47,770 bases of DNA from an uncultured Eggerthellaceae bacterium (GCA_934670115.1 CAKUOV010000014.1:1-47770); one strand, 5' to 3'; numbered from the stretch's first letter, positions 1 to 8,339 are shown. Program-made: numbers and translations. The notes: a model not told the origin generated them from the sequence alone.

Positions 1-30
1 CTGCTTGTTGGAAATCGACCCCCGAATTCG

Positions 31-207
31 GGCAAATCGACGATTGGGAGTGGTTGGAGTGTGGCAGTCTGCTCGACATTGAGAGGCAGTTTGCTTCGGC
101 ACTCTTCTGAACTGGGGTTTTACGGATGCGGTTCCTTGGAGGATAGATTTGGGTGCTTAAAGGGGTCGAATCTGAGGCCCCGGACCACTCCCAATCGTCG
201 ATTTGCC
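31..207. repeat. Long-range hairpin repeat, copy A (module 3)
   Basis: Bases 31-54 and 184-207 are perfect reverse complements (24 bp) separated by about 129 nt. The outer stem contains CAAATCGACGAT, also present in the copy near 23431. The inner part of the stem differs from that copy but still pairs. The loop holds a conserved AACTGGGGTTTT-like motif near 131-143. Flanks at 5-23 and 216-233 look like the two halves of the 33-bp palindrome found elsewhere in the window, though degenerate. No protein is supported here. The rest of 1-376 holds no recognisable gene; a 10-bp inverted repeat at 264-273 and 299-308 could be a weak hairpin downstream of the histidine kinase. Confidence 0.7.
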
Positions 208-376
208 TGCATTTGCCCCCACTTTTTCAACAAGGACGCCTTTACAAGGCGCTAGAACAAAGCTCCCGGCTCTTGATGCGGAATCTCTTGCCGTTCCCAG
301 AGCCGGGAAGCGCCCGAGTGGGTCTCCGTTCCTTGATCCGCGAAGAGGACACGTATTCGAAGCCGCACCCGCACGC

Positions 377-1690
377 CTAACCTTCAACGCGGGGGAGGCG
401 TGCGGTGAAGGTAGTGCCGTCCTCGGTGGAGCTGGCAACGCTCAGTTCGCCACCGTGTTGTTGCATGATTTTCTGGGCAATGGCTAATCCCAAGCCAAAG
501 CTGTGTTCGCCGTCGTTGTTGCTGCGGTCACGCGATTTATCGCTGCGATAAAAACGATCGAACACGTGCGGGATATCTTCAGGATCAATGGGGCAGCCCC
601 AGTTATGAACGCTCAAAATGCAATGATGACCAGCGGCTTTAAGGGAAACGCTAATGCTAGTATCCTTTTCGGCGTACTTGCACGCGTTATCAACCAGCGT
701 GCCAATCAAGCGCTGGAGCTTTGTGGGGTCGCCTGCAACAATCACGTTGGGATCAATATTGTCTTCCAGCATGACGCCGCGCTCAAACGCCAGGGCCTCG
801 AACTGCAACGATGCGCGCTCTGCCATCTCGCTCATGTTCACGCGCTCTGCCGCAGCATCTTGCTTTGCAGCGTTTTCTGGCTGAGCCAGCGCCAACATGT
901 CAAGTACTAGGTGCTCCATGTTTTGCGCTTCGTCTTGAATACCCTCGATCCACTGGCTCTGTTCCGCAACGGTTGCTTGCGGCTTTTTCAGTGCAATGGA
1001 TGCGTTTGCCATAATCACGGTAAGCGGCGTTTTCATCTCGTGCGACGCGTCGGCGATAAACTGCTGCTGACTGTCCCACGCGCGCTGCACCGGGCGCAGC
1101 GCCCAACGTGAAAACGCCCAGGCCAGCGCGAGCACCAAAAGCATGATAGCAATCCCAACCATCGCAAGTGAACGGTTTAGGTTTGCGGTGTCTTCCACAA
1201 TCATGCGGTCGGCGAAAGCGTAGCATACGGAGCCGTCCTCGCGCGTGATTTTCTTGTAATAGAGTCCTGCGTCCGCTAAAAATCCCTGGTCATCCGATGA
1301 AAAGAACGTGGACTCCAAGGTGGATTGCAGCGTGTCGTCGTCAACAATGGCGGTGGAGAAGCGGTTGATGTTAATGACGGAGATATCGCCGTCATTCTCT
1401 CGTGCAATGTAGAGCGCGATAGGAAACGCCCACGAGACCTCTTTTTTGTCGCCGATGCGCGGCGGTTTGGCTCCTTCGGCGGGTGGGTTCAGGTCGCGCG
1501 GGCCTTTTGTTATGACGGTCTCCAAGGCGGCGTTGAGTTCAACATACATCGATGCAATTCTCTGATTTTGGTTTGACCAGGCAATATACGCGAAGGAAAC
1601 CATCAAAATAAGCGCCGCCACACCGCAGATGATTGCGGTGAATTTCAGATGCAGCTTGGAGAGCAGGTCTTTTTCGGTAAGCGCGGTCAT
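377..1690 (-). CDS. Membrane sensor histidine kinase
   Basis: This 437-residue protein is a classical sensor kinase that should sense an extracytoplasmic signal and phosphorylate the response regulator encoded just upstream. Two membrane segments (about residues 17-38 and 173-195) bracket an extracytoplasmic domain of about 130 residues. The H-box FIADASHEMKTPLTV places the phosphoacceptor at His217. The N-box LVDNACKYA has Asn335, and the G2 box GLGLA is near 399-403. A short linker rather than a clear HAMP domain joins TM2 to the H-box. The ATG at 1690 has an AAGGA-like site about 10 nt upstream. The ligand is unknown. Its position beside the VTC/DUF4956/lipoprotein operon suggests, but does not prove, that it controls those genes. 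Confidence 0.93.
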   Translation of the reverse strand: MTALTEKDLLSKLHLKFTAIICGVAALILMVSFAYIAWSNQNQRIASMYVELNAALETVITKGPRDLNPPAEGAKPPRIGDKKEVSWAFPIALYIARENDGDISVININRFSTAIVDDDTLQSTLESTFFSSDDQGFLADAGLYYKKITREDGSVCYAFADRMIVEDTANLNRSLAMVGIAIMLLVLALAWAFSRWALRPVQRAWDSQQQFIADASHEMKTPLTVIMANASIALKKPQATVAEQSQWIEGIQDEAQNMEHLVLDMLALAQPENAAKQDAAAERVNMSEMAERASLQFEALAFERGVMLEDNIDPNVIVAGDPTKLQRLIGTLVDNACKYAEKDTSISVSLKAAGHHCILSVHNWGCPIDPEDIPHVFDRFYRSDKSRDRSNNDGEHSFGLGLAIAQKIMQQHGGELSVASSTEDGTTFTARLPRVEG

Positions 1691-1855
1691 ATTGCGATGG
1701 TCCTTGCGTTCGATGGTGGCTGTTGATGAGGGGAAGGCGCTGGTGGCGCATCCCGTCTGCCGCGGTTGCGGCGTAAGCGGGCGGTAGCGGGGAGCACCGC
1801 TGCCGATTGCGGCGGCCGCTCGCGAACGGCTGTGCCCCCGGTGGTGCCAGCGGCG

Positions 1856-2572
1856 CTAGCGGGCGTCCGCGCCGTCAACGTTTCCGTCGGCGGCATCACC
1901 TTCGCCAAAATTCAAGCGGTATCCCGTTTTGCGCAGCGACTCAATGGTCACGCGCGAGCCCACAAAGCGGAACTTCTTCCGCAGAAACGAAATGTATGCC
2001 TCCACGTTGTTGTCAACGGCTGTGCTCTCTATGCCCCAAACTTTTGCGAGCAGCTGCTCTTTCGACAGCACTTGCGTAGGGTTGGAAAGCAAGATACGTG
2101 CCAGCGAGAACTCCTTGAATCCCAGGTGGATTGACTTATCGCCGCAGGTCAAGTCGTGGCTTTCCAAGTTGAGCGTTAAATCGCCAAACGTAACGGTCTC
2201 GAAAACCACTTGTCCCTGCCTACGTAAAAGCGCGCGCAGATGCGCCAGCAGCTCGGCAGGGCTGAACGGCTTGGTCATGTAATCGTCGGCGCCGGAATCA
2301 AGGCCCACAATCTTGTCGCGCACGGTGTCGCGGGCGGTTAGCAGCAAAATGGGCGTGTCAACGTGGCTGCGGCGCAGCTCCTTTGCGACCTCGAAACCAT
2401 CCATCTTCGGCAGCATCACGTCCAAAATGATCACGTCATAGATGCCTGAAAGTCCGTAATCCAGGCCGGACTGGCCATCATGCACGGCGTCTACCTGGTA
2501 ATCGGCTTCCACCAGTATTTGCTTGAGCGCCAGCGCCAGCTTCTTGTCGTCTTCAACAATGAGAATCTGCAC
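1856..2572 (-). CDS. OmpR/PhoB-family response regulator
   Basis: The protein has an N-terminal receiver domain (acidic pair Asp8/Asp9, phosphoacceptor Asp51 in IILDVMLP, Thr79, Lys101) and a C-terminal winged-helix DNA-binding domain ending in a typical RKTGYRLNF segment. The open frame extends upstream to 2689, but the GTG at 2572 is the better start. It has AAAGAG 6 nt upstream, gives the usual family length (238 residues) and begins directly with QILIVEDD. In addition, a TACAAT -10-like hexamer on the minus strand at 2619-2624 would place transcription start downstream of the longer starts. About 165 bp separate it from the kinase gene, which lies downstream on the same strand, so the pair is probably co-transcribed. 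The C-terminal tail is Gly/Ala/Asp-rich. Confidence 0.92.
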   Translation of the reverse strand: MQILIVEDDKKLALALKQILVEADYQVDAVHDGQSGLDYGLSGIYDVIILDVMLPKMDGFEVAKELRRSHVDTPILLLTARDTVRDKIVGLDSGADDYMTKPFSPAELLAHLRALLRRQGQVVFETVTFGDLTLNLESHDLTCGDKSIHLGFKEFSLARILLSNPTQVLSKEQLLAKVWGIESTAVDNNVEAYISFLRKKFRFVGSRVTIESLRKTGYRLNFGEGDAADGNVDGADAR

Positions 2573-2878
2573 GTCAAGCTCTTTCTGTCGTTTTCGCTTA
2601 CATCTTGTTTTGCTTTCCATTGTAGCGTGCGCACTGAAAGTTTTCTTAAAGGTTTTGGCGGTTTGGCCGGTGTTTAAGGATTCTTTCAACTGCGGTTTTT
2701 AGCATGGGGGACGTTGAAAGGGCAAGCTTTTACGTTTTTGCGACGCGAACTGCAGGGCGCAAGCAAGAGCTAAGACCGAAGCGAAGTCAAGAGCCGGTGC
2801 AATCCAAGCGCAACGCAGGGTTGCAGCTCAAGGCGGAAAACCAAAACAAGAGCTAAAACGCAGGCGAAAGGACGAATT
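2573..2878. promoter_or_regulatory. Divergent intergenic region, two-component system / VTC operon
   Basis: This non-coding gap lies between the response regulator (minus) and the VTC-domain gene (plus), so it must hold both promoters. On the minus strand TACAAT at 2619-2624 is a plausible -10 about 45 nt before the GTG start; no good -35 is seen. On the plus side GAAAGGA at 2865-2871 is the ribosome-binding site for the ATG at 2879. The 2760-2870 stretch is purine-rich, with repeated AAGAGCTAA and GCGAAG-like words of unknown meaning. No operator palindrome stands out. Confidence 0.45.
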
Positions 2879-3775
2879 ATGGAAGCATATGCAGCAACGT
2901 TCAAGCGCGTTGAGAAAAAATATTGTTTAAGCGCGGAGCAATACCGCACGATGCTGATGATAACGCAGCAGTTTTTGAAGCCCGACGATTATCCGAAAAC
3001 GGTGGTGAGCAGCCTTTACTTCGACACCCCTGAAAATCAGCTGATCAGCCGCTCGTTGGAAAAGCCGCTGTACAAAGAGAAGCTGCGCGTGCGCTCGTAC
3101 GGTATTGCTCAGCCCGATGGAAGCATTACGCCCGTTTCCGACCAAGTGTTCGTGGAGCTGAAGAAGAAGTATCGCGGTGTGGTATATAAGCGCAGGTTGG
3201 CGCTTTCCACGGATGCGGCGCGCGCGTTTTTATCCGGCATGGACATCGATGAGGCGCACGCGTTGTTCCCCGCGGGCGGCGGAGAGAAGGAATGCGTTGC
3301 AGCCGCGCGGAGCGCCCACGCGATTGTTTCTGCTGATGACGCTGGTGATGCCGCCGCAGCTGCCTTCGCTTCTGCCGCAGCCGCCGAGCCCGCACCGCTG
3401 CAGCCCCACGAGCGCCAAGTGACGCGCGAGATTGCGGCATTCCTGCAGCGCTACCCAGACATTCGCCCCGCAATGATTACGCAATGCACGCGCACCGCGT
3501 GGGCCGAGCCAGGAAATCCGGGGTGCGCGCTGCGCATCACATTTGACTCCCAACTACGTGCGGGGCATCCTGCGGGCGATCCCTTTGCTTTCCGTCTTGA
3601 CAACCGCGCTATGGACCTTTTGCGTCCCGGCCAAGTCCTTATGGAAATCAAGCAAGGGGGCGGCATGCCATTTTGGCTGGTCAACGCGCTTTCCCAGAAT
3701 CAGATTTATCCGCGTTCCTTCTCGAAATACGGAACGGCATACGAAAAAGAGCAAAAGGAGCTGAAACATGCTTGA
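2879..3775 (+). CDS. VTC-domain protein (polyphosphate polymerase-like)
   Basis: The 298-residue protein matches the VTC domain, whose yeast Vtc4 member makes polyphosphate in a basic tunnel. Visible family features are FKRVEKKY at 8-15, the SLYFDT strand near 45-50, KEKLRVRSYG (66-75), FVELKKKY (91-98) and the C-terminal LMEIKQGG. These supply the basic residues and acidic metal ligand expected of the fold. An Ala-rich stretch at about 131-176 interrupts the domain and looks like an insertion. The start is fixed by GAAAGGA 7 nt before the ATG. It overlaps the next gene by 8 nt. The role of bacterial VTC proteins paired with DUF4956 proteins is not established; polyphosphate synthesis here is inference. 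Confidence 0.88.
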   Translation: MEAYAATFKRVEKKYCLSAEQYRTMLMITQQFLKPDDYPKTVVSSLYFDTPENQLISRSLEKPLYKEKLRVRSYGIAQPDGSITPVSDQVFVELKKKYRGVVYKRRLALSTDAARAFLSGMDIDEAHALFPAGGGEKECVAAARSAHAIVSADDAGDAAAAAFASAAAAEPAPLQPHERQVTREIAAFLQRYPDIRPAMITQCTRTAWAEPGNPGCALRITFDSQLRAGHPAGDPFAFRLDNRAMDLLRPGQVLMEIKQGGGMPFWLVNALSQNQIYPRSFSKYGTAYEKEQKELKHA

Positions 3776-4463
3776 TCTCATGTTTACTTCGGTTTTGGGC
3801 GGCACAGAATCGGTTGCTGCGAACGTAACAACGGGCGGATTTTTGCTGTGCAGCGTGGCGTCGCTTGTTTTAGGCGCGGCGTGCGCGCTCATCTACATGT
3901 TCCGTCACAAGTATTCGCGCAATTTTGTGGTAACGCTAGCGTTGTTGCCGTTGGTAGTGCAAACGGTAATTACCCTGGTCAACGGCAATTTGGGTGCAGG
4001 CATTGCGGTCATGGGCGTGTTCAACTTGGTGCGCTTCCGCAGCATTCCTGGCAGTGCGAAGGATATCGGCAGCGTGTTCTTCGCCATGGCAATTGGCTTG
4101 GCCACGGGCATGGGATATTTGAGCCTGGCGGTGCTGTTCACGGCGATTATGGGCATTGCGAATGTGGTGTACGTGCTTTCGTCGTTCGGTCGCATGCAAA
4201 CGGTGGAGCGCGAACTGCATCTTACCGTGCCGGAGGATCTGGAATTCGAAGGCGTTTTTGAGCCCGTTTTGGAGCGCTACGCGGATAGTTTCGAGCTTGT
4301 TGAAGTGCAAACGTCGAACATGGGCAGCTTGTATAACTTGACGTATTTGATGAAGCTGCGTGCGGACGCAAGCGTAAAAGAGCTGATGGACGAGCTGCGC
4401 TGCTATAACGGCAACCTGAAAGTGGCGCTTGTTCCCGCGCAGATGACGCGTGACTCGCTTTAG
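3768..4463 (+). CDS. DUF4956-family membrane protein
   Basis: This 231-residue protein has four predicted membrane segments in its first 140 residues, including the family hallmark GVFNLVRFRSIPGSAKDIGSVFFAMAIG (given in parts: NLVRFRS, then AKDIGSVFF). A cytoplasmic C-terminal domain of about 85 residues follows. DUF4956 proteins are commonly found next to VTC-domain proteins, as here, where the reading frames overlap by 8 nt, implying translational coupling. A reasonable inference is that it anchors or partners the VTC protein at the membrane, perhaps to move or sense a phosphate polymer. No biochemical function is known to me. Confidence 0.88.
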   Translation: MLDLMFTSVLGGTESVAANVTTGGFLLCSVASLVLGAACALIYMFRHKYSRNFVVTLALLPLVVQTVITLVNGNLGAGIAVMGVFNLVRFRSIPGSAKDIGSVFFAMAIGLATGMGYLSLAVLFTAIMGIANVVYVLSSFGRMQTVERELHLTVPEDLEFEGVFEPVLERYADSFELVEVQTSNMGSLYNLTYLMKLRADASVKELMDELRCYNGNLKVALVPAQMTRDSL

Positions 4464-4483
4464 GTGCTTGGAAGGTGATGCCG

Positions 4484-6184
4484 ATGAAGAAACGGCAATT
4501 TACCCGTACCGCCGCCGGGGCTGTCTGTTGCGCGCTGAGTGTGGTGCTGGCGGCATCGTTGGGCGGATGCGGAGCGGCCTCTGCTGCGAACGCGAGTGAT
4601 GCGGCGAGCGCGAGCGACGTTGCGGTGGCGAGTGCTGCGGTCTCTGCGGCAACCGACGATCTGAGCGCGTACGATTTGGAGTACAGCAAGCGCGATTTGG
4701 ATGCCAGCTACGATGCCGCGCAGGCAACGTATATCACGCTGGCCGATAACGCTTCGTCCGCGGAAACGTATACGCATGAAAGTGCAAGCGGCGTTTCTAT
4801 CAGCGGAAACGACGTGACCATTACGCAGGCGGGTACGTATGTGCTCAGCGGAAGCTTGACCGATGGCTGTGTTTTCGTGAACATCGATAAGGAAGAAAAA
4901 TGCCAGCTGGTGTTGAACGGCGTATCCATAATCAACAGCGATGGCCCCTGCATTTACGTTATGGCAGCCGATAAGACGTTCATCACGCTGGCGGATGGTA
5001 CGCAAAACACGCTGGTTGATGGCGCGGATTACGTGCTCAATGAAGACGAAGAGCCCACGGCGACGATCTTCAGCAAGGACGATCTGACGCTGAACGGCAC
5101 GGGCGCGCTGAACATTACGGGCAATTATCGCCATGCCGTGCGCAGCAAGGATGACCTGGTCATTACGGGCGGCACGTATGTGATCAATGCGGTCGAGGAC
5201 GCGCTGAACGGTAAGGACTGCCTGAAGATTTGCGACGGCACGTTCGATATCACGTGTGGCGAAGACGCGCTGAAGAGCTCGAACGACAGCGAAGAGGGTC
5301 GCGGATTTGTGTCCATCGATGGCGGTGACTTCACCATTTCCGCAGGTGACGATGCTGTTCATGCAGAAACGCTCATGCGTATTACTGCTGGCACGGTGAA
5401 CGTTCTGGCGTGCTACGAGGGCTATGAAGGCACGGTGGTGCGCATCGACGGCGGCTCGACGAGCATTGTTGCAAGCGATGACGGCATTAATGCGGCGAGC
5501 GGGTCGTCGTCAGAGGGCGGCATGTCGATGGGCGGCGAAGGTCGCGGCGGCGTAGGCGGGCCGGGCACGGGTGCCGCTCCGGGTGACGCTGGTGCAACCG
5601 CTTCGACCTGCAGAGTTGTCGTGACGGGTGGTACCACGTACGTTTCTGCTGGTGGCGATGGCATCGACAGCAACGGAAGCGTTGAAGTGAGCGGCGGTGT
5701 GCTCATCATGGAAGGTCCTACGTCCAACGCCGATAGCTTCTTCGATTATGATTCTTCGGCAACCATCACCGGTGGCACGGTGCTTATGGTGGGCTCCACC
5801 GGCATGGCGCAAAGCTTCTCGGGCGGCACGCAGGCATTTGCGATGGCTTCAGCGAGCGGGAGCGCAGGTCAAACCGTTGTTCTGCTGGATGCACAAGGAA
5901 ACGAAGTTGCGTCGTTTACCGCAACGAAGAACTTCCAGATGGTTCTGGCAAGTGCGGACGGTGCAGCGGAAGGTGATACGCTCACGGTGAAAATCGGTAG
6001 CACAGAAACCGCGCTGACCGCATCGACCACGACAACAACCAGCGGCCTCGGCGCAGGTGGCGGCATGGGCGGCGGACGTGGCGGCGATCGCGCAGGCGAC
6101 ATGGCCGCAGGCGGCGACCGCGGGGGTGACATGGCCGCGGGCGCTCCTGGCGCGGGCGGCGGTGCTCCCGGCAATCGCAGCTGA
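4484..6184 (+). CDS. Cthe_2159-like beta-helix carbohydrate-binding lipoprotein
   Basis: A lipoprotein signal peptide ends in the lipobox LGGC (Cys29 from the chosen start), followed by a long repetitive region with turns of the type TGGTYVINAVEDALNGKD and GGDFTISAGDDAVHAE, typical of the Cthe_2159 carbohydrate-binding domain (a right-handed beta-helix that binds acidic polysaccharide). The last ~45 residues are a Gly/Ala/Asp/Arg-rich tail; another Gly-rich stretch lies mid-protein near 5510-5590. The ATG at 4484 is preferred over 4478 because GGAAGG at 4470-4475 lies 8 nt upstream. It follows the DUF4956 gene by 20 nt, so the three genes form an operon. The likely site of action is the outer face of the cell envelope. 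Confidence 0.85.
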   Translation: MKKRQFTRTAAGAVCCALSVVLAASLGGCGAASAANASDAASASDVAVASAAVSAATDDLSAYDLEYSKRDLDASYDAAQATYITLADNASSAETYTHESASGVSISGNDVTITQAGTYVLSGSLTDGCVFVNIDKEEKCQLVLNGVSIINSDGPCIYVMAADKTFITLADGTQNTLVDGADYVLNEDEEPTATIFSKDDLTLNGTGALNITGNYRHAVRSKDDLVITGGTYVINAVEDALNGKDCLKICDGTFDITCGEDALKSSNDSEEGRGFVSIDGGDFTISAGDDAVHAETLMRITAGTVNVLACYEGYEGTVVRIDGGSTSIVASDDGINAASGSSSEGGMSMGGEGRGGVGGPGTGAAPGDAGATASTCRVVVTGGTTYVSAGGDGIDSNGSVEVSGGVLIMEGPTSNADSFFDYDSSATITGGTVLMVGSTGMAQSFSGGTQAFAMASASGSAGQTVVLLDAQGNEVASFTATKNFQMVLASADGAAEGDTLTVKIGSTETALTASTTTTTSGLGAGGGMGGGRGGDRAGDMAAGGDRGGDMAAGAPGAGGGAPGNRS

Positions 6185-6185
6185 T

Positions 6186-6218
6186 TTGTTGACAAATTAC
6201 CCCACCTTTTGTCAACAA
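6186..6218 (+). repeat. 33-bp palindromic repeat, copy 1
   Basis: Perfect 11-nt arms TTGTTGACAAA and TTTGTCAACAA flank the loop TTACCCCACCT. It begins 1 nt after the TGA stop of the upstream lipoprotein gene. A CCTTGCTGGCGGATGCC arm, related to the module 2 hairpin arm, follows directly at 6220-6236. Confidence 0.9.
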
Positions 6219-6337
6219 TCCTTGCTGGCGGATGCCGCTGTTGCCAACCGATGCCTTAACTCGGATTGCTGCCCCGGCATTTAATCGCTTGGCAATCAAA
6301 GACGCTTCTCTTTGCCTACAATGCAATAGTGTTTCGC

Positions 6338-6366
6338 AAGACCCCTGGTTGCGCTGGGGGTCTTTC
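6338..6366 (+). terminator. Rho-independent terminator
   Basis: AGACCCC (6339-6345) pairs with GGGGTCT around a short loop and is followed by TTTCTT. It lies about 155 nt after the lipoprotein stop codon and would end the VTC operon transcript. The 33-bp palindrome lies between stop codon and terminator. Confidence 0.7.
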
Positions 6367-6381
6367 TTCGGGACGCAATTC

Positions 6382-6503
6382 GGGGCACCCACCGGCAAGG
6401 ACCTGCCTCGCGACTTCGCTTGGATAATGCTTCCCTTTATCGGATCCCGTTCCGCTTATCCAGAGCGTCGCAGTTCGGCTCGACCCTTGTTGGCGGATGC
6501 CCC
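6382..6503 (+). repeat. Nested hairpin repeat, copy 1 (module 2)
   Basis: The outer arms, 6382-6400 and 6485-6503, match at 15 of 19 positions. Inside is a second stem formed by CGCTTGGATAA (6417-6427) and TTATCCAGAGCG (6456-6467). The word GCGTCGCAGTTCGGCT follows the inner stem, as in the copies at 8340 and 23127. This copy is separated from its 33-mer by the terminator, unlike the other two. The remainder up to 6650 holds no other gene. Confidence 0.65.
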
Positions 6504-6650
6504 TAAAGACCGCGAAGGCCGCGCCTTCCCCTTATCCGGCCGGTGGCGCAGCGGCACGCTCTCGAAAGATTTGCCCGTTCGTTGAGCCGTATGCGATTCC
6601 GGCGGCAAAAAGAGTATCCTGGCAGGGAAAAGAAGCGAAAGGAAACAGCC

Positions 6651-8285
6651 ATGCCTCACATGCTCCTGCATGACATTATTGGTCCCATTATGGTGGGTCC
6701 GTCAAGCTCCCATACCGCGGGCGCCCTTGCGATAAGCGCCATGGCGCGCAAGCTGGTGGGTTCCCAGCCGGCGTCCGTCACGTTCAAACTGTACGGTTCA
6801 TTCGCGCACACGTATTCGGGGCATGGTACCGACCGCGCCCTGGTGGCGGGAATGCTGGGGCTTTCTACCGATGACCTGCGTATTCGCGATTCCTTCGCCT
6901 TGGCGCAAGAAGCAAGGATGGATGTGAACATTGTGCCGCTTCCCCAGGCGGAGTACGACCATCCCAATACGGTGGACATCGAAGCCGTGGATACGGCGGG
7001 CACCACGTACTGCTTCCGCGGCGTGTCGGTGGGCGGCGGCGCGGCAAAGCTCACGCATATCGACGGCATGCGCGTGGAGATTACGGGCAAAAGCAATTCT
7101 CTGGTAGTGCATCAGCACGACGAGAAGGGCATTTTGGCATTTATCACCACCACGCTGCTCACGGCAAATGTGAACATTGCCACGGCGAACTTGTATCGCA
7201 CAAGCAAGGGCGGCCAGGCGTTCACCATTATCGAGACCGACGAACCGCTTCCCGATTCGCTTGTTTCCATTCTTGAGGCGCATCCCGGCATTCACAGCGC
7301 AAAAGCCATTGCCGCAGTCGAGGCGGGTGGTCAGAAGGCGTTGGCGGGTACGAACGCTGCGCAGCAAGAGCAGGCGAACGATGCGTACCATCAGTACGAT
7401 TTCAAAACGGGCGAAGACTTGCTGGCGCGCTGCGCTCAGTGGGATGCGCCCATGAGCACGGTGTATTTGCAGCGTAACAAGTACTTGCTGGAGCGCGATG
7501 GACTGGCCGATGAGACGCTTGCGTACTTGCATCGCGTTATCAAGGTCATGCGTCAATCGGCGCACGAGCCGTTGGAGAGCCCGCGTCCGTCCATTGGCGG
7601 CTTGCTGGGCGGCGAGTCGCAGAAGATGCAGCAGCTCACAGCGGCGGGCGGTGGCGTGCTTATGGGCGCGCTCATGGAGAAGGCCACGCGTTATGCGTTG
7701 GCGGTTTTGGAGACGAATGCCTCCATGGGCTGCATTGTTGCTGCCCCCACGGCGGGCAGCGCGGGCGTGATTCCGGCAGTCCTTATGGCAGTGCAGGAAG
7801 AGCATGGCTTTTCCGACGACGAGATTGCGAAGGCGTTGGCGAATGCGGCGGCGGTAGGGCACCTGGTGGCGCGCAACGCTACGGTGTCGGGCGCCGAGGG
7901 CGGCTGCCAAGCGGAAATCGGCACAGCAAGCGCCATGGCGGCAAGTGCTGTGGTGGAGCTTTTGGGTGGCACGCCGCAGCAATGTTTGGCGGCGGCAAGC
8001 AACGCCATGACGTCGCTTATGGGCTTGGTGTGCGATCCCGTGGGCGGCCTGGTGGAGATTCCTTGCCAGAAACGCAATGCCACGGCGGCGGTAAATTCGC
8101 TGGTCAGCGCACAGATTGCGCTGGCGGGAGTGACGAATCTGGTGAACTTCGACCAAACGGTAGAGGCCATGTTCCAGGTAGGACGCTCGCTTCCGTTCGA
8201 GCTGCGCGAGAGCGGCTTGGGTGGCATTGCCGGCACGCCCAGCGCCTGCGATTACTGCACCTCGGTCCTTTGCCGCCACGAGTGA
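6651..8285 (+). CDS. sdaA: L-serine ammonia-lyase, iron-sulfur type, single chain with ACT domain
   Basis: The enzyme deaminates L-serine to pyruvate and ammonia using a [4Fe-4S] cluster. The N-terminal beta region has the GPSSSHTAGA substrate-binding loop and is followed by an ACT domain (about residues 145-215, beginning SLVVHQHDEKG). The C-terminal alpha region carries the expected cysteines in GGCQAEIG, GLVCDPVGG and EIPCQKRN. In many Firmicutes alpha and beta are separate chains; here they are fused in 544 residues. The frame opens at 6543, but the ATG at 6651, with AAAGGAAA 7 nt upstream and a normal MPHMLLHDIIGP N-terminus, is the real start. It stands alone between two repeat-rich gaps. 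Confidence 0.95.
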   Translation: MPHMLLHDIIGPIMVGPSSSHTAGALAISAMARKLVGSQPASVTFKLYGSFAHTYSGHGTDRALVAGMLGLSTDDLRIRDSFALAQEARMDVNIVPLPQAEYDHPNTVDIEAVDTAGTTYCFRGVSVGGGAAKLTHIDGMRVEITGKSNSLVVHQHDEKGILAFITTTLLTANVNIATANLYRTSKGGQAFTIIETDEPLPDSLVSILEAHPGIHSAKAIAAVEAGGQKALAGTNAAQQEQANDAYHQYDFKTGEDLLARCAQWDAPMSTVYLQRNKYLLERDGLADETLAYLHRVIKVMRQSAHEPLESPRPSIGGLLGGESQKMQQLTAAGGGVLMGALMEKATRYALAVLETNASMGCIVAAPTAGSAGVIPAVLMAVQEEHGFSDDEIAKALANAAAVGHLVARNATVSGAEGGCQAEIGTASAMAASAVVELLGGTPQQCLAAASNAMTSLMGLVCDPVGGLVEIPCQKRNATAAVNSLVSAQIALAGVTNLVNFDQTVEAMFQVGRSLPFELRESGLGGIAGTPSACDYCTSVLCRHE

Positions 8286-8287
8286 AA

Positions 8288-8320
8288 TTGTTGTCAAATT
8301 ACCCCACCTTTTGTCAACAA
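8288..8320 (+). repeat. 33-bp palindromic repeat, copy 2
   Basis: Same 33-mer as at 6186 with a single A-to-T change in the left arm (TTGTTGTCAAA). It starts 3 nt after the sdaA stop codon, in the sense orientation of that gene. Confidence 0.9.
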
Positions 8321-8339
8321 ATGCCGCAGCACGATCGCG

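Noticed and set aside
61..487. Short overlapping frames at the start of the window
   Set aside because: They cross the long-range hairpin repeat and the kinase gene end; no ribosome-binding sites or conserved sequence.
4460..5362. 300-residue open frame antisense to the beta-helix lipoprotein
   Set aside because: Repetitive Arg/Val/Ile composition mirrors the repeats of the sense protein; not a gene.
6798..8297. 499-residue open frame antisense to sdaA
   Set aside because: The composition (Arg/His/Ala-rich, no family motifs) is that of an antisense shadow of a GC-rich gene, and the plus-strand gene is fully convincing.
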